Positions 13,890-21,494 of a stretch of 64,000 nt of DNA are shown one piece after another (within the stretch, counting starts at the first letter, position 1; each line of letters begins with the position of its first letter). Under the pieces are notes generated by a model. It worked only from the letters and a program-made list of their open reading frames with translations. It searched no databases and was not told the origin of the DNA. A program made the translations under genes and the position numbers. This DNA is from Streptomyces marinisediminis. Lineage in GTDB: Bacteria; Actinomycetota; Actinomycetes; Streptomycetales; Streptomycetaceae. The stretch lies in the NCBI RefSeq assembly GCF_026262575.1, contig NZ_JAPKFL010000001.1:124001-188000 (forward strand), in the 5' to 3' direction.

Positions 13890-14657
13890 ATGACTGTGAA
13901 CCTCGAAGTGGCCGACGGCGTCGGCACCCTCCGGCTGGACCGCCCGCCGATGAACGCCCTCGACATCGCCACCCAGGACCGGCTGCGCGAGCTGGCCGCG
14001 GAGGTGACGCGGCGGGACGACGTGCGGGCCGTGGTCGTCTACGGCGGCGAGAAGGTGTTCGCGGCGGGCGCGGACATCAAGGAGATGCGGGACATGGACC
14101 ACGCCGCGATGGTCGCCCGCGCGGGCGATCTCCAGGCGGCGTTCACCGCCGTCGCCCGCATCCCCAAGCCCGTGGTCGCCGCCGTCACCGGCTACGCCCT
14201 CGGCGGCGGCTGCGAGCTGGCCCTCTGCGCCGACGTGCGCATCGCCGCCGGGGACGCCAAGCTCGGGCAGCCCGAGATCCTGCTCGGCCTCATCCCCGGC
14301 GCGGGCGGCACCCAGCGGCTGTCCCGCCTGGTGGGCCCGTCCCGGGCGAAGGACCTCATCTTCACCGGACGGCAGGTGAAGGCCGAGGAGGCGCTGGCCA
14401 TCGGGCTCGTCGACCGGGTCGTCCCGGCCGCCGAGGTCTACCAGGCCGCGCACGCGTGGGCCGCCCGGCTCGCCCGGGGCCCGGCGATCGCGCTGCGCGC
14501 GGCCAAGGAGGCCGTCGACCTCGGCCTGGAGGCCGACCTCGACACCGGGCTCGCCATCGAGCGCAACTGGTTCGCCGGGCTCTTCGCCACCGAGGACCGC
14601 GAGACCGGCATGCGCAGCTTCATGGAGGACGGTCCGGGCAAGGCCGTCTTCCGCTGA
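13890..14657 (+). CDS. Enoyl-CoA hydratase/isomerase family protein
   Basis: A 255-residue crotonase-fold protein. The oxyanion-hole segments are clear: FAAGADIKEM near residue 55 and ALGGGCELAL near 100. Downstream, GQPEILLGLIPGAGGTQRL supplies the first catalytic Glu (PE) and the usual second Glu position is replaced by Gly/Ala-type residues (PGAGGTQ). Family members hydrate 2-enoyl-CoAs in fatty-acid or amino-acid degradation; the exact substrate cannot be read from sequence. It diverges from glgX and is probably monocistronic with a leaderless start. No beta-oxidation genes are nearby. Confidence 0.88.
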   Translation: MTVNLEVADGVGTLRLDRPPMNALDIATQDRLRELAAEVTRRDDVRAVVVYGGEKVFAAGADIKEMRDMDHAAMVARAGDLQAAFTAVARIPKPVVAAVTGYALGGGCELALCADVRIAAGDAKLGQPEILLGLIPGAGGTQRLSRLVGPSRAKDLIFTGRQVKAEEALAIGLVDRVVPAAEVYQAAHAWAARLARGPAIALRAAKEAVDLGLEADLDTGLAIERNWFAGLFATEDRETGMRSFMEDGPGKAVFR

Positions 14658-14860
14658 CCCCGCGCCCCGGCAGGCCCGCACCCGGGGCCCGGGCGGCCGG
14701 GGCGCCGTGCGCGCCGGGGCCGTCGGCGCGCGGCTCACCGGCGCCGGGGTCCGGCGTGCCCCGCGCGCCGGGGCGGGGCCAGCGCGCGTCGGTGGCACGG
14801 GTGCCCCGCCGGGGCGGGGGCGGGCGTTTCGCCGGGGGAGGGGTGGGGCACCCGGGGCGC

Positions 14861-15487
14861 ATGCGTATCGGGATCATCGGAGCCGGGCGCATCGGCTCCA
14901 CGTTGGCCGGACACCTCGACCGCATCGGGCACGAGGTGGTCATCAGCAACTCCCGGGGCCCGGAGACGCTCTCCGGCCTCGTCGCGGAACTGGGCGGCTC
15001 CGTCCGCGCGGTGACGGCGCGGGAGGCGGCGGAGTTCGGCGAGCCGGTCGTCGTCGCCGTCCCCTACGGCGCGTACCGCGAACTGCCCGCCGAGGAGCTG
15101 CGGGACAAGGTCGTCATCGACACCTGCAACTACTACCCCGAGCGCGACGGCCACGACCCCGACCTGGACGCGGACCGCACGACGTCCAGCGAGAAGATCC
15201 AGGCGTACACGGGCAGCAATCTGGTGAAGGCGTTCAACGCCATCCACTGGGAGGCCCTGCGCGACCGCGCCCGTCCCCCCGGCGATCCGGAGCGGGTGGC
15301 GATCCCGCTGTCCGGCAGCGACTCCCAGGCGAAGGCCGTCGTCTCCGGGGTGATCAACGAGATCGGCTTCGCCCCCGTGATCGCCGGGGACCTCGGCGGC
15401 GGCGGGCGCCGGCACCAGCCGGGCACCAGCGTCTACGGCGCCCTGCTGCCGGCCGACGAGACGAGCGCGCTGCTGCGGGCCCACTGA
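14861..15487 (+). CDS. NADP/coenzyme F420-type oxidoreductase (Rossmann fold)
   Basis: A 208-residue protein with an N-terminal dinucleotide-binding loop GIIGAGRIGSTLA and SNSRGP, where the Ser/Arg after the second strand suggests NADP(H). The region VVIDTCNYYPERDG and then SNLVKAFNAIHWE fit the 'NADP oxidoreductase coenzyme F420-dependent' (F420H2:NADP reductase-like) family. True F420:NADP reductase activity is not proven, because many actinobacterial paralogues are uncharacterised. No convincing ribosome binding site is seen beyond a G-rich run. The 203-bp gap upstream is featureless GC-rich DNA. Confidence 0.8.
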   Translation: MRIGIIGAGRIGSTLAGHLDRIGHEVVISNSRGPETLSGLVAELGGSVRAVTAREAAEFGEPVVVAVPYGAYRELPAEELRDKVVIDTCNYYPERDGHDPDLDADRTTSSEKIQAYTGSNLVKAFNAIHWEALRDRARPPGDPERVAIPLSGSDSQAKAVVSGVINEIGFAPVIAGDLGGGGRRHQPGTSVYGALLPADETSALLRAH

Positions 15488-15543
15488 GACCCGCCCGCCG
15501 GCCACCCCCGGGACCCGTCCCCGACGACGCCCCCGGGATCGCA

Positions 15544-15614
15544 CACGAGAACGCCCACGGGATCACCCAACAACCAGACCCACGAGAACGCCCACGACAA
15601 CGCCCACGAAAACC
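15544..15614 (+). repeat. Direct repeats just before the DUF3140 gene
   Basis: CACGAGAACGCCCACG occurs at 15544-15559 and 15581-15596, with a one-base variant at 15593-15608 and a truncated copy at 15605-15614. The stretch is almost free of T on the plus strand and runs directly into the AGGAGG site. It could give an unstructured leader or be a protein-binding array. Confidence 0.65.
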
Positions 15615-15627
15615 AGGAGGCACAACG

Positions 15628-15984
15628 GTGACGGACGCCTCGGACATCGACCCGATCGAGCGGGAAGCGCTGTGGGGCGAGTTCCACCGCGTGGTCAACA
15701 TGACGTCGCAGGAGCTCAGCGACTGGCTGCGCACCGACTCCGCGCGGGAGGAGGGCGAGGAGCTGCCCGACCAGGCGGGCACGGTCAAGGGCCAGCACGT
15801 GCTGGCCATCCTGCGCAAGCGCCAGGTGGACCTGACCGGCGACGACCTGCGGGTCATGCGCAAGGTCGTGGACACGGTCGAGGCCGAGCGCCGCGAGGAC
15901 CTGGAGCCCGTCGCGGGCGAGGACCACTGGCGCTTCCGCCTGATGCGCCTGGGCCACGACCCGCTCAAGCCGCCGGCCCCGTGA
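15628..15984 (+). CDS. DUF3140 family protein
   Basis: A 118-residue protein matching the DUF3140 pattern: ALWGEFHRVVNMTSQEL near residue 14, then WLRTDSAREE, and a basic helix near VLAILRKRQVDLT. The fold looks like a small DNA-associated helical domain, but the function is unknown. GTG start at 15628 has an AGGAGG site 8 nt ahead. The next gene follows after 16 bp, so the two are probably one transcript. In other actinobacteria DUF3140 genes often sit near stress or DNA-repair genes, which fits the HhH protein next door. Confidence 0.8.
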   Translation: MTDASDIDPIEREALWGEFHRVVNMTSQELSDWLRTDSAREEGEELPDQAGTVKGQHVLAILRKRQVDLTGDDLRVMRKVVDTVEAERREDLEPVAGEDHWRFRLMRLGHDPLKPPAP

Positions 15985-16000
15985 GAGACGGGAGCCCGCC

Positions 16001-16666
16001 ATGAGCAAGGACGACGCGGCCCGCGACACGGTGCGGGCCCTGCTGGACGCGCACGGGCGGACGTACGCCGAGGAGGCCGGCATCCGGCTGAAGGACACCC
16101 CGCAGCCGCTGTACCAGCTCCTGGTGCTGACGGACCTGCTCAGCGCGCGCATCCAGGCCCCCGTCGCGGTCGCCGCCGCCCGCGCGCTGTTCGACGCGGG
16201 TTTGCGCGACGCGCGCCGCATGGCCGAGGCCACCTGGCAGCAGCGGGTCGACGCGCTCGGCGAAGGGGGCTACCGGCGCTACGACGAGCGCACCGCCACC
16301 CAGTTGGGCGAGTCCGCCGCGCTGCTGCGCGACGAGTACGGCGGCGACCCGCGCCGCATGCGCGACGCCGCGGGCGACGACGTGGAGGCGCTGCGCGCGG
16401 CGGTGCGGCGGCTGCCCGGCATCGGCCCCGCGGGCGCGGACATCTTCCTGCGCGAAGTCCAGGCCGTCTGGCCGCACCTGCGGCCGTACCTGGACGCGAA
16501 GGCGCTCGACGGCGCGCGTCGGCTCGGCCTGCCCGACGACGCCGGAGCGCTGGCCGCGCTGGCGCCCCGGGAGGACGCCGCGCGGCTCGCCGCCGCCCTC
16601 GTGCGCGCCGCGCTGGACGCTTCCGTGGCCGAGGACGTGCGCGCCCGGGCCGGAGCCGACGGCTGA
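16001..16666 (+). CDS. HhH-GPD (endonuclease III-like) protein lacking the catalytic Lys and Fe-S cysteines
   Basis: A 221-residue all-helical protein with a helix-hairpin-helix at RRLPGIGPAGADIF (about 137-149). The region resembles endonuclease III, and Asp165 in YLDAKALDGARRLGL aligns with the catalytic Asp. The Lys that normally follows the hairpin Gly is absent, and the protein contains no cysteine, so there is no 4Fe-4S cluster. This points to a monofunctional glycosylase or a divergent binding protein rather than a lyase. It lies 16 bp after the DUF3140 gene. Substrate unknown. Confidence 0.8.
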   Translation: MSKDDAARDTVRALLDAHGRTYAEEAGIRLKDTPQPLYQLLVLTDLLSARIQAPVAVAAARALFDAGLRDARRMAEATWQQRVDALGEGGYRRYDERTATQLGESAALLRDEYGGDPRRMRDAAGDDVEALRAAVRRLPGIGPAGADIFLREVQAVWPHLRPYLDAKALDGARRLGLPDDAGALAALAPREDAARLAAALVRAALDASVAEDVRARAGADG

Positions 16667-16734
16667 TCAGATTCTGAGTGCCCGTCAGCCCGGCAATTCC
16701 CCGACTTGGCCCACGCGAAGCGCGAATTCCCGCC

Positions 16735-17220
16735 ATGATGGGGGCCATGGCGGGACTGGAGGAGACGGCGCTCCCGCGGGTGCCGTCCGGCGAGGACATG
16801 GCCGAGGGCGGCGCACTCGAACTCCTCGGTGATCCCTCGCAGGCCGAGGTCCGGTTCCGCAACCGGCCGGAGTCCGCCGGCCTGGCCAGGCGGCTGACCG
16901 CCGACGTGCTGCGCGGGAGCTGGCGGCTGCCGGGCACCGTCGTCGACGACGGCGTGCTGCTCGTCTCCGAACTCGTCGGCAACGCCGTCCGGCACACCGG
17001 TGCCACCCACTTCGGTCTGCGCATGTTCCGGCGGGGAAGCTGGGTCCGGATCGAGGTGCGCGACCCCTCGCGCGGGCTGCCGTGCCTCATGCCGACCCGG
17101 GGTCTCGACACCACCGGGCGCGGCCTGCGGCACGTGGACGAGCTCGCCGACCGCTGGGGCGTGGACCTGCTGCCGCGCGGGAAGACCACCTGGTTCGAGT
17201 TCCGCCTCACCGACCGCTGA
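16735..17220 (+). CDS. RsbW-like ATP-binding protein (anti-sigma factor / HATPase_c)
   Basis: A protein of about 161 residues with a GHKL-type ATPase domain. The N box is LVSELVGNAVRHTG and the G1-type box is DPSRGLPCLM followed by DTTGRGLRHVDELADRWG. Streptomyces genomes carry dozens of such single-domain proteins, some acting as anti-sigma factor kinases. No partner sigma factor, anti-anti-sigma or PP2C gene is adjacent here. Three Met codons (16735, 16738, 16747) are possible starts, and none has a strong ribosome binding site; I took the first. Confidence 0.8.
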   Translation: MMGAMAGLEETALPRVPSGEDMAEGGALELLGDPSQAEVRFRNRPESAGLARRLTADVLRGSWRLPGTVVDDGVLLVSELVGNAVRHTGATHFGLRMFRRGSWVRIEVRDPSRGLPCLMPTRGLDTTGRGLRHVDELADRWGVDLLPRGKTTWFEFRLTDR

Positions 17221-17306
17221 CGCCGCCCGCCGCGTCCCGCCGCCACGGCCGCCGTCGAGCCATCGCCCCGGTGCGCGCCGCCTGCCGCGTCCGGAGGCCC
17301 GGCCCG

Positions 17307-17320
17307 GCCCCGCGCGGGGC
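17307..17320. terminator. Possible GC palindrome terminator after the RsbW-like gene
   Basis: A perfect 14-bp palindrome, GCCCCGCGCGGGGC, lies 87 bp after the stop, in the 182-bp gap before glsA. It may be a weak terminator or chance in such GC-rich DNA. Confidence 0.3.
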
Positions 17321-17402
17321 GCGTCCCCGGCGTCGTCGTGCCGCCACGGGCGGGGCGTGAGCCGGTCGCCCGGGCAGGGGGAGGCGCGTACACAATGGGC
17401 GG

Positions 17403-18314
17403 GTGGACTACGAAGCGTTGCTGGGGCACGCCATGGCGGCGGCCCGACCCGTGCTCGACCGCGCGGCACCGGCCGACTACATCCCCGCGCTGGCCTGCGC
17501 CGACCCACGGGACTTCGGCATGGCGCTGGCCACCGTGGACGGGGAGGTGCACGGTGTGGGGGAGTGGCGCAAGCCGTTCTCCGTACAGAGCGTGTCCAAG
17601 CTCTTCGCCCTCGCCCTGGCGCTCGCGCACGGCGGGACGGCGCTGTGGCGGCGGGTGGGCCGGGAGCCGTCGGGCAACCCGTTCAACTCGCTGATCCAAC
17701 TGGAGTCCGAGCAGGGCATCCCCCGCAACCCGTTCATCAACGCCGGCGCACTGGTCGTCACCGACGCCCTGCTCAGCCTCACCGGGGACGCGCGCGGGGC
17801 GGTGGTGGACTTCCTGCGCGACGAGTCCGGCAACCCGGGTATCGCCATCGACCCGGCCGTGGCGGCCTCGGAGGCCGGACACGGCCACCGCAACGCCGCG
17901 CTCGCGCACTTCATGGCGTCCTTCGGCAACCTGCGCAACCCGGTCGACGAGGTGCTCGAACACTACTTCGCGCACTGCTCGGTGACCGCCGACTGCCGTG
18001 ACCTGGCGCTCGCGGGCGGCTTCCTGGCCCGGCACGGCCTGCGGGCGGACGGCACCCGGCTGCTCAGCCGCAGCGACGCCAAGCGCGTCAACGCCGTCCT
18101 GCTGACCTGCGGCACCTACGACGCCGCCGGGGAGTTCGCCTACCGCGTCGGGCTGCCGGGCAAGAGCGGGGTGGGCGGCGGCATCCTGGCCATCGTCCCC
18201 GGCCGCGGGGCGGTGTGCGCGTGGAGCCCCGGCCTGGACGCGACCGGCAACTCGGTCGGCGCGATGGCCGCCCTGGAGGACTTCACCGAACGCTCCGACT
18301 GGTCGGTGTTCTGA
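17403..18314 (+). CDS. glsA: Glutaminase
   Basis: A 303-residue serine-dependent glutaminase of the beta-lactamase-like fold, converting glutamine to glutamate and ammonia in the cytoplasm. The catalytic Ser63 and Lys66 lie in FSVQSVSKLF, and ESEQGIPRNPFINAGA and GKSGVGGGI are further conserved segments. GTG at 17403 gives the usual family length. Upstream, CACAAT ends 6 nt before the start, a one-base departure from the leaderless TANNNT pattern. A hairpin follows the stop codon immediately. No STAS or ankyrin extension is present. Confidence 0.92.
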   Translation: MDYEALLGHAMAAARPVLDRAAPADYIPALACADPRDFGMALATVDGEVHGVGEWRKPFSVQSVSKLFALALALAHGGTALWRRVGREPSGNPFNSLIQLESEQGIPRNPFINAGALVVTDALLSLTGDARGAVVDFLRDESGNPGIAIDPAVAASEAGHGHRNAALAHFMASFGNLRNPVDEVLEHYFAHCSVTADCRDLALAGGFLARHGLRADGTRLLSRSDAKRVNAVLLTCGTYDAAGEFAYRVGLPGKSGVGGGILAIVPGRGAVCAWSPGLDATGNSVGAMAALEDFTERSDWSVF

Positions 18315-18317
18315 CCC

Positions 18318-18335
18318 GGCCCGCGTGCGCGGGCC
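18318..18335 (+). terminator. Hairpin after glsA
   Basis: A perfect 7-bp stem (18318-18324 with 18329-18335) and 4-nt loop start 4 nt after the glsA stop. The rest of the 359-bp convergent gap to 18673 shows no gene or other signal. Confidence 0.6.
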
Positions 18336-18673
18336 CTGTCGCGCCGCCGCCCACGGGAGCCGGGGCCGTCGCCCGCCCGGACCGGCCCCATGCCACCGCA
18401 CGCCCGGCGCCGACGACCCCGAACGGCGCAGACGTCGGCCAAGGGGAGGGGGCCCCGTAGCGACGCGAGCCGGTGGTCGTGCACCGCCCCCGGCCGGAGC
18501 CCAGCACATTCCGGCGCGCTCCTCGAAGGCGCGGACGGGGTGTGCCGTGGCCCCTCGCACGGCGCTCCGCGGGCGCCCGGCCGACGCGTCTCGCGGGCAC
18601 GGGGACACCGGCACGCAACGCGGCGGGTGCTCGCGGCGGGGGCGCCGCACGGGGGCCGCCGCCGCGACTCCGG

Positions 18674-19975
18674 TCAGCCGCCCGGACCAGTGGCCGCCGC
18701 CGCGTCGGCGACCGCGGGGGCGGGCGGCTTCGCGGAAGCGGGCGGGGTGCGGTAGGCGCGGAGGGGGGCGTTGACCGCGGACACGGCGGCGATCGCCAGG
18801 ACGGCGGACAGCCCGCCGAAGACCAGGGAGAAGGAGGCGGAGGTGGCCGACGCCAGCAGGCCACCACGGAGGTTCCCGAGCTCGGGGCCCGCGACACCGA
18901 TGACGTGTTCCACCGAGGAGACCCGCCCCCGGTAGGCGTCCGGGGTCTCCCGTTGGACCAGGGCACCGCGGGTGACGACGGACACGGTGTCGGCGGCGCC
19001 CGCCACGGCCAGGCAGGCGAGCGCCAGCCACAGCGGCCCCGCCAGGCCGAAGCAGGCCAGCGCCAGGCCCCAGACACCGGCCGCGGAGAGCTGTACCAGG
19101 CCGGCACGGCGCCGGCGCGTCACCGTGCCGGAGAGCAGACCGGCCGTGATCCCCCCGACCGCGACGGCCGAGAGGAACAGGCCGAGGGTCTGCGGGCTCC
19201 CCCCGAAGCGGGCCTCGTTGACCAGCGGGAAGAGGGCGATGGGCATGGCGAGCAGCGTCGCGGACAGGTCGGTGGCCATCGAGCCCCACAGCGTCGGGCG
19301 GCGCAGGACGATCCCCCAGCCGCCGCGCTTGAGCCGGCGCCTGCCGCCGGCCGCGCCGGTGCCTTCGGGGCGCATGGCAGGCAGGCGGACCACCGCGAGC
19401 AGCGCGACCGCCGTGGCCACGGCCTGGGTCGCGTACGCGGCGGAAAAGCCCCAGTGGGCGATGACCAGCCCGGCCACCGCGGGACCGGCCAGCATGGCCG
19501 CCTGGAAGGAGACGTTGGTCAGCGCGAGACCGGCCGCGACCTGGTCGCCCGGCAGCAGCCGGACCGGGAAGGTCCGCCGGGCCGGAGCTCCCAGAGCGCC
19601 GCAGCTCGTCCCCACGGCCACCAGGGCGAGCAGCAACAGCACGTTGCGGTTGCCCGCCAGGGCCTGGGCGCACAGCCCCGCGGCGGCCAGCAGGTGGCCC
19701 GCGGTGGTGGCCCGCACCACCGCACGGCGGTCGACGGCATCGGCCAACGTGCCGCCGAGCAGCCCGAACAGGATCATCGGCAGGCCGGTGGCGAGCCCGA
19801 TGGCGCCGGTGCCCACCGGACTGCCGGTGAGGTCCCAGACCTGGGCCAGCACCGCCACGTTGGCCATCTGCCCGCCGAACTGAGAGACCGAGGTACCGAT
19901 CCACAGGTCCCGGAACGACCGACTGCCACGCAGCGGGCGGGCGTCGAGGAACCGGACACGGACCTGCGCCCTCAT
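18674..19975 (-). CDS. MFS transporter (MFS_3 / enterobactin-exporter-like)
   Basis: A 433-residue membrane protein with about 12 hydrophobic helices. The first half carries GTSVSQFGGQMANVAVLAQ and the loop GTLADAVDRRAVV, both typical of the MFS_3 efflux family. The second half includes RGALVQRETPDAYRGRVSS, a common signature of this group. Such proteins export drugs, siderophores or macrolides; no substrate can be inferred. ATG at 19975 overlaps the stop of a small upstream ORF (ATGA). The C terminus ends in about 25 Pro/Ala-rich residues. It converges on glsA. Confidence 0.85.
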   Translation of the reverse strand: MRAQVRVRFLDARPLRGSRSFRDLWIGTSVSQFGGQMANVAVLAQVWDLTGSPVGTGAIGLATGLPMILFGLLGGTLADAVDRRAVVRATTAGHLLAAAGLCAQALAGNRNVLLLLALVAVGTSCGALGAPARRTFPVRLLPGDQVAAGLALTNVSFQAAMLAGPAVAGLVIAHWGFSAAYATQAVATAVALLAVVRLPAMRPEGTGAAGGRRRLKRGGWGIVLRRPTLWGSMATDLSATLLAMPIALFPLVNEARFGGSPQTLGLFLSAVAVGGITAGLLSGTVTRRRRAGLVQLSAAGVWGLALACFGLAGPLWLALACLAVAGAADTVSVVTRGALVQRETPDAYRGRVSSVEHVIGVAGPELGNLRGGLLASATSASFSLVFGGLSAVLAIAAVSAVNAPLRAYRTPPASAKPPAPAVADAAAATGPGG

Positions 19976-20220
19976 CGCGGTGGCCCGACGAGCCCGACGA
20001 GCCCGACGAGCCCGACGAGCCCGACGGGCCCGGCCTGCCCGACCAGCCCGACCAGGTGGTGGAGGGCCCGCTGCCGCGCCGACCGGTGCTCCAGCGCCCG
20101 CCGCACCTCCTCGGCGACGGCGGTCATCGCGTGCGGGACCTCGCCGTCCGGCTCGGCGACCGCCGCGTGGGCAGCGCGCCACCGCGCCTCCGCCGCCCCC
20201 GGCCCGCCCACGGCGAGCAC
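19972..20220 (-). CDS. Small ORF with GLVGLVG repeat tail (doubtful)
   Basis: An 82-codon frame beginning at GTG 20220, 4 nt after the stop of the preceding small gene, and ending in ATGA overlap with the MFS gene. The first 55 residues are helix-forming and mixed in charge (AVAEEVRRALEHRSARQRALHH). The rest is a Gly-Leu-Val repeat created by a 9-bp tandem repeat. There is no ribosome binding site at the GTG, and I do not recognise a family. The tight spacing on both sides supports translation; a non-coding spacer is the alternative. Confidence 0.4.
   Translation of the reverse strand: MLAVGGPGAAEARWRAAHAAVAEPDGEVPHAMTAVAEEVRRALEHRSARQRALHHLVGLVGQAGPVGLVGLVGLVGLVGPPR
19984..20055. repeat. 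9-bp tandem repeat, eight units
   Basis: Four exact CCCGACGAG units (19984-20019) are followed by four degenerate units to 20055. On the minus strand they encode GLV repeats at the end of the 82-codon ORF, directly ahead of the MFS start. Nine is a multiple of three, so copy number can change without a frameshift. Confidence 0.9.
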
Positions 20221-20224
20221 GGTG

Positions 20225-20536
20225 TCAGCGGGCGGCGCCGCGGCGGGTGGTGGCGCGGCGGCGGCGGTCGTTGCACAGCAGGCACTTGCCCCAGCCGGGC
20301 GGCAGGGGGTCCTCCTTGTCGCCGTGGAGCGGGTCCACCGCGCCCATCGGGTGCTCGCGGCAGCCGGTGGTGCCGCCGTGCGCCGCCTCCAGGAAGCGCA
20401 CCGCGCCCAGGGCGCGCTGGAGCGCGTCGGCCACCTCGGCGAGCTGGTCCGCCGGCGGGGCGCTCTCGAAGCCGAAGGCGATGTCGGACGCCGTGCTCAG
20501 GGCGTTCTGCAGCTCACGGACCTCTGCGTAGCTCAT
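20225..20536 (-). CDS. Conserved small hypothetical protein with C-terminal CxxC
   Basis: A 103-residue protein with an N-terminal helical part (YAEVRELQNALSTASD) and a C-terminal part containing CLLC in GWGKCLLCND, which could bind zinc together with Cys/His upstream (TTGCREH). The function is unknown. ATG at 20536 has TAGCCT 7 nt ahead, so the transcript may be leaderless; that hexamer contains the stop codon of the preceding kinase gene. It probably starts a short operon with the small ORF and the MFS gene. Confidence 0.7.
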   Translation of the reverse strand: MSYAEVRELQNALSTASDIAFGFESAPPADQLAEVADALQRALGAVRFLEAAHGGTTGCREHPMGAVDPLHGDKEDPLPPGWGKCLLCNDRRRRATTRRGAAR

Positions 20537-20543
20537 GCCCCGA

Positions 20544-20549
20544 AGGCTA
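20544..20549 (-). promoter_or_regulatory. Leaderless-type -10 (TAGCCT) overlapping a stop codon
   Basis: TAGCCT on the minus strand ends 7 nt before ATG 20536. Its first three bases are the TAG stop codon of the YegS-like kinase gene. Confidence 0.5.
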
Positions 20550-21494
20550 GCCTCCGCCGCCGACAGCGCCCGGCGCGGGCACCAGCACCCGCACGGCGCC
20601 CGGCACCGCCTCGGCGCGCACGGGGAGCGCGCCCAGCGGCTCGCCGTCGGCGTAGGCCCGCATGCGCGGGGTGTGCACGAGCACGCTGCGCGCGTGGAAG
20701 GTCCGTACCAGGGGGTGGGTGGCGTGGGTGCCCCGGTACAGGCGAGGGAAGGCGCGCACGAGGCGCCCGCGCCCGGCCGGGCCGACGACGGTGACCGACA
20801 GCCGCCCGTCGTCCGGCGCGGCGTGCGGGCAGACGCGCATGCCGCCGCCGTAGGTGGTGGTGTTGCCGACGGCGACGAGGACGGCCTCGAACTCCTCGGG
20901 CGCGCCGCCGTCGACCTCCAGGGTGAACGGCAGCGGGCGCAGCACGGCCAGCTCCAGCAGCGTCGCCAGGTTGTAGCGCGCGCGGCCGCGCGGCCACCGC
21001 ATCCGGTTGGCGCGGTCGGTGACCAGCGAGTCCAGGCCGCTGGTGAGCACGGTGCCGAACCAGTGGCCGCGGCCGCCCGCGGCCAGGGACGTGGCGCGCC
21101 CGAGGTCCAGGGTGCGGCGGACGCCGCCCAGCACGACGTCGGCCGCGGCGGCCGGGTCCCGGGTGGGCACGCCCAGGACGCGGGCGAAGTCGTTGCCGGT
21201 GCCGGTGGGCAGCACGGCCAGCGCCGTGTCCGTCCCGGCGACCTCCTGGAGCGCGAGGTGCACCATGCCGTCGCCGCCCGCGACCGCGAGCACGTCCGTG
21301 CCCGCGGCCACGCAGGCGCGCGCCCCCTCCCGCGCCTCGCCGGCGTCGCGCCCGGCCACCACGTCCACCCGGGCGCCCGCCGCCAGCAGCCGCCGCGCGG
21401 CGCGGGCGGCGACCTCCGCGCCGCGGCGGCCGCCCGCCGCGGGGTTCACCAGCAGCGCGACCGTGCGCGGCGCGGCGCCGCCCGGTGCGCTCAC
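20547..21494 (-). CDS. Diacylglycerol/lipid kinase family protein (YegS-like)
   Basis: A 315-residue DAGK_cat-fold kinase. The N-terminal ALLVNPAAGGRRG, the nucleotide loop VAGGDGMVHLALQE (near residue 75) and VLPTGTGNDFARVLG are hallmarks of the family, which phosphorylates diacylglycerol, sphingoid-like or related lipids with ATP. The C-terminal beta domain ends in the usual YADGEPLG motif. GTG at 21494 overlaps the stop of the FAD oxidase gene by 4 nt, so the two are co-translated. Pairing with an alkylglycerone-phosphate-synthase-like gene suggests a glycerolipid substrate. Confidence 0.88.
   Translation of the reverse strand: MSAPGGAAPRTVALLVNPAAGGRRGAEVAARAARRLLAAGARVDVVAGRDAGEAREGARACVAAGTDVLAVAGGDGMVHLALQEVAGTDTALAVLPTGTGNDFARVLGVPTRDPAAAADVVLGGVRRTLDLGRATSLAAGGRGHWFGTVLTSGLDSLVTDRANRMRWPRGRARYNLATLLELAVLRPLPFTLEVDGGAPEEFEAVLVAVGNTTTYGGGMRVCPHAAPDDGRLSVTVVGPAGRGRLVRAFPRLYRGTHATHPLVRTFHARSVLVHTPRMRAYADGEPLGALPVRAEAVPGAVRVLVPAPGAVGGGG

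Noticed and set aside
13674..14798. Upstream extension of glgX to 14798
   Set aside because: It runs antisense through the enoyl-CoA hydratase gene; GTG 13673 has an AGGAGG site.
19984..20055. CRISPR-like array
   Set aside because: The 9-bp units are contiguous with no spacers and no cas genes are nearby; it is a simple tandem repeat.
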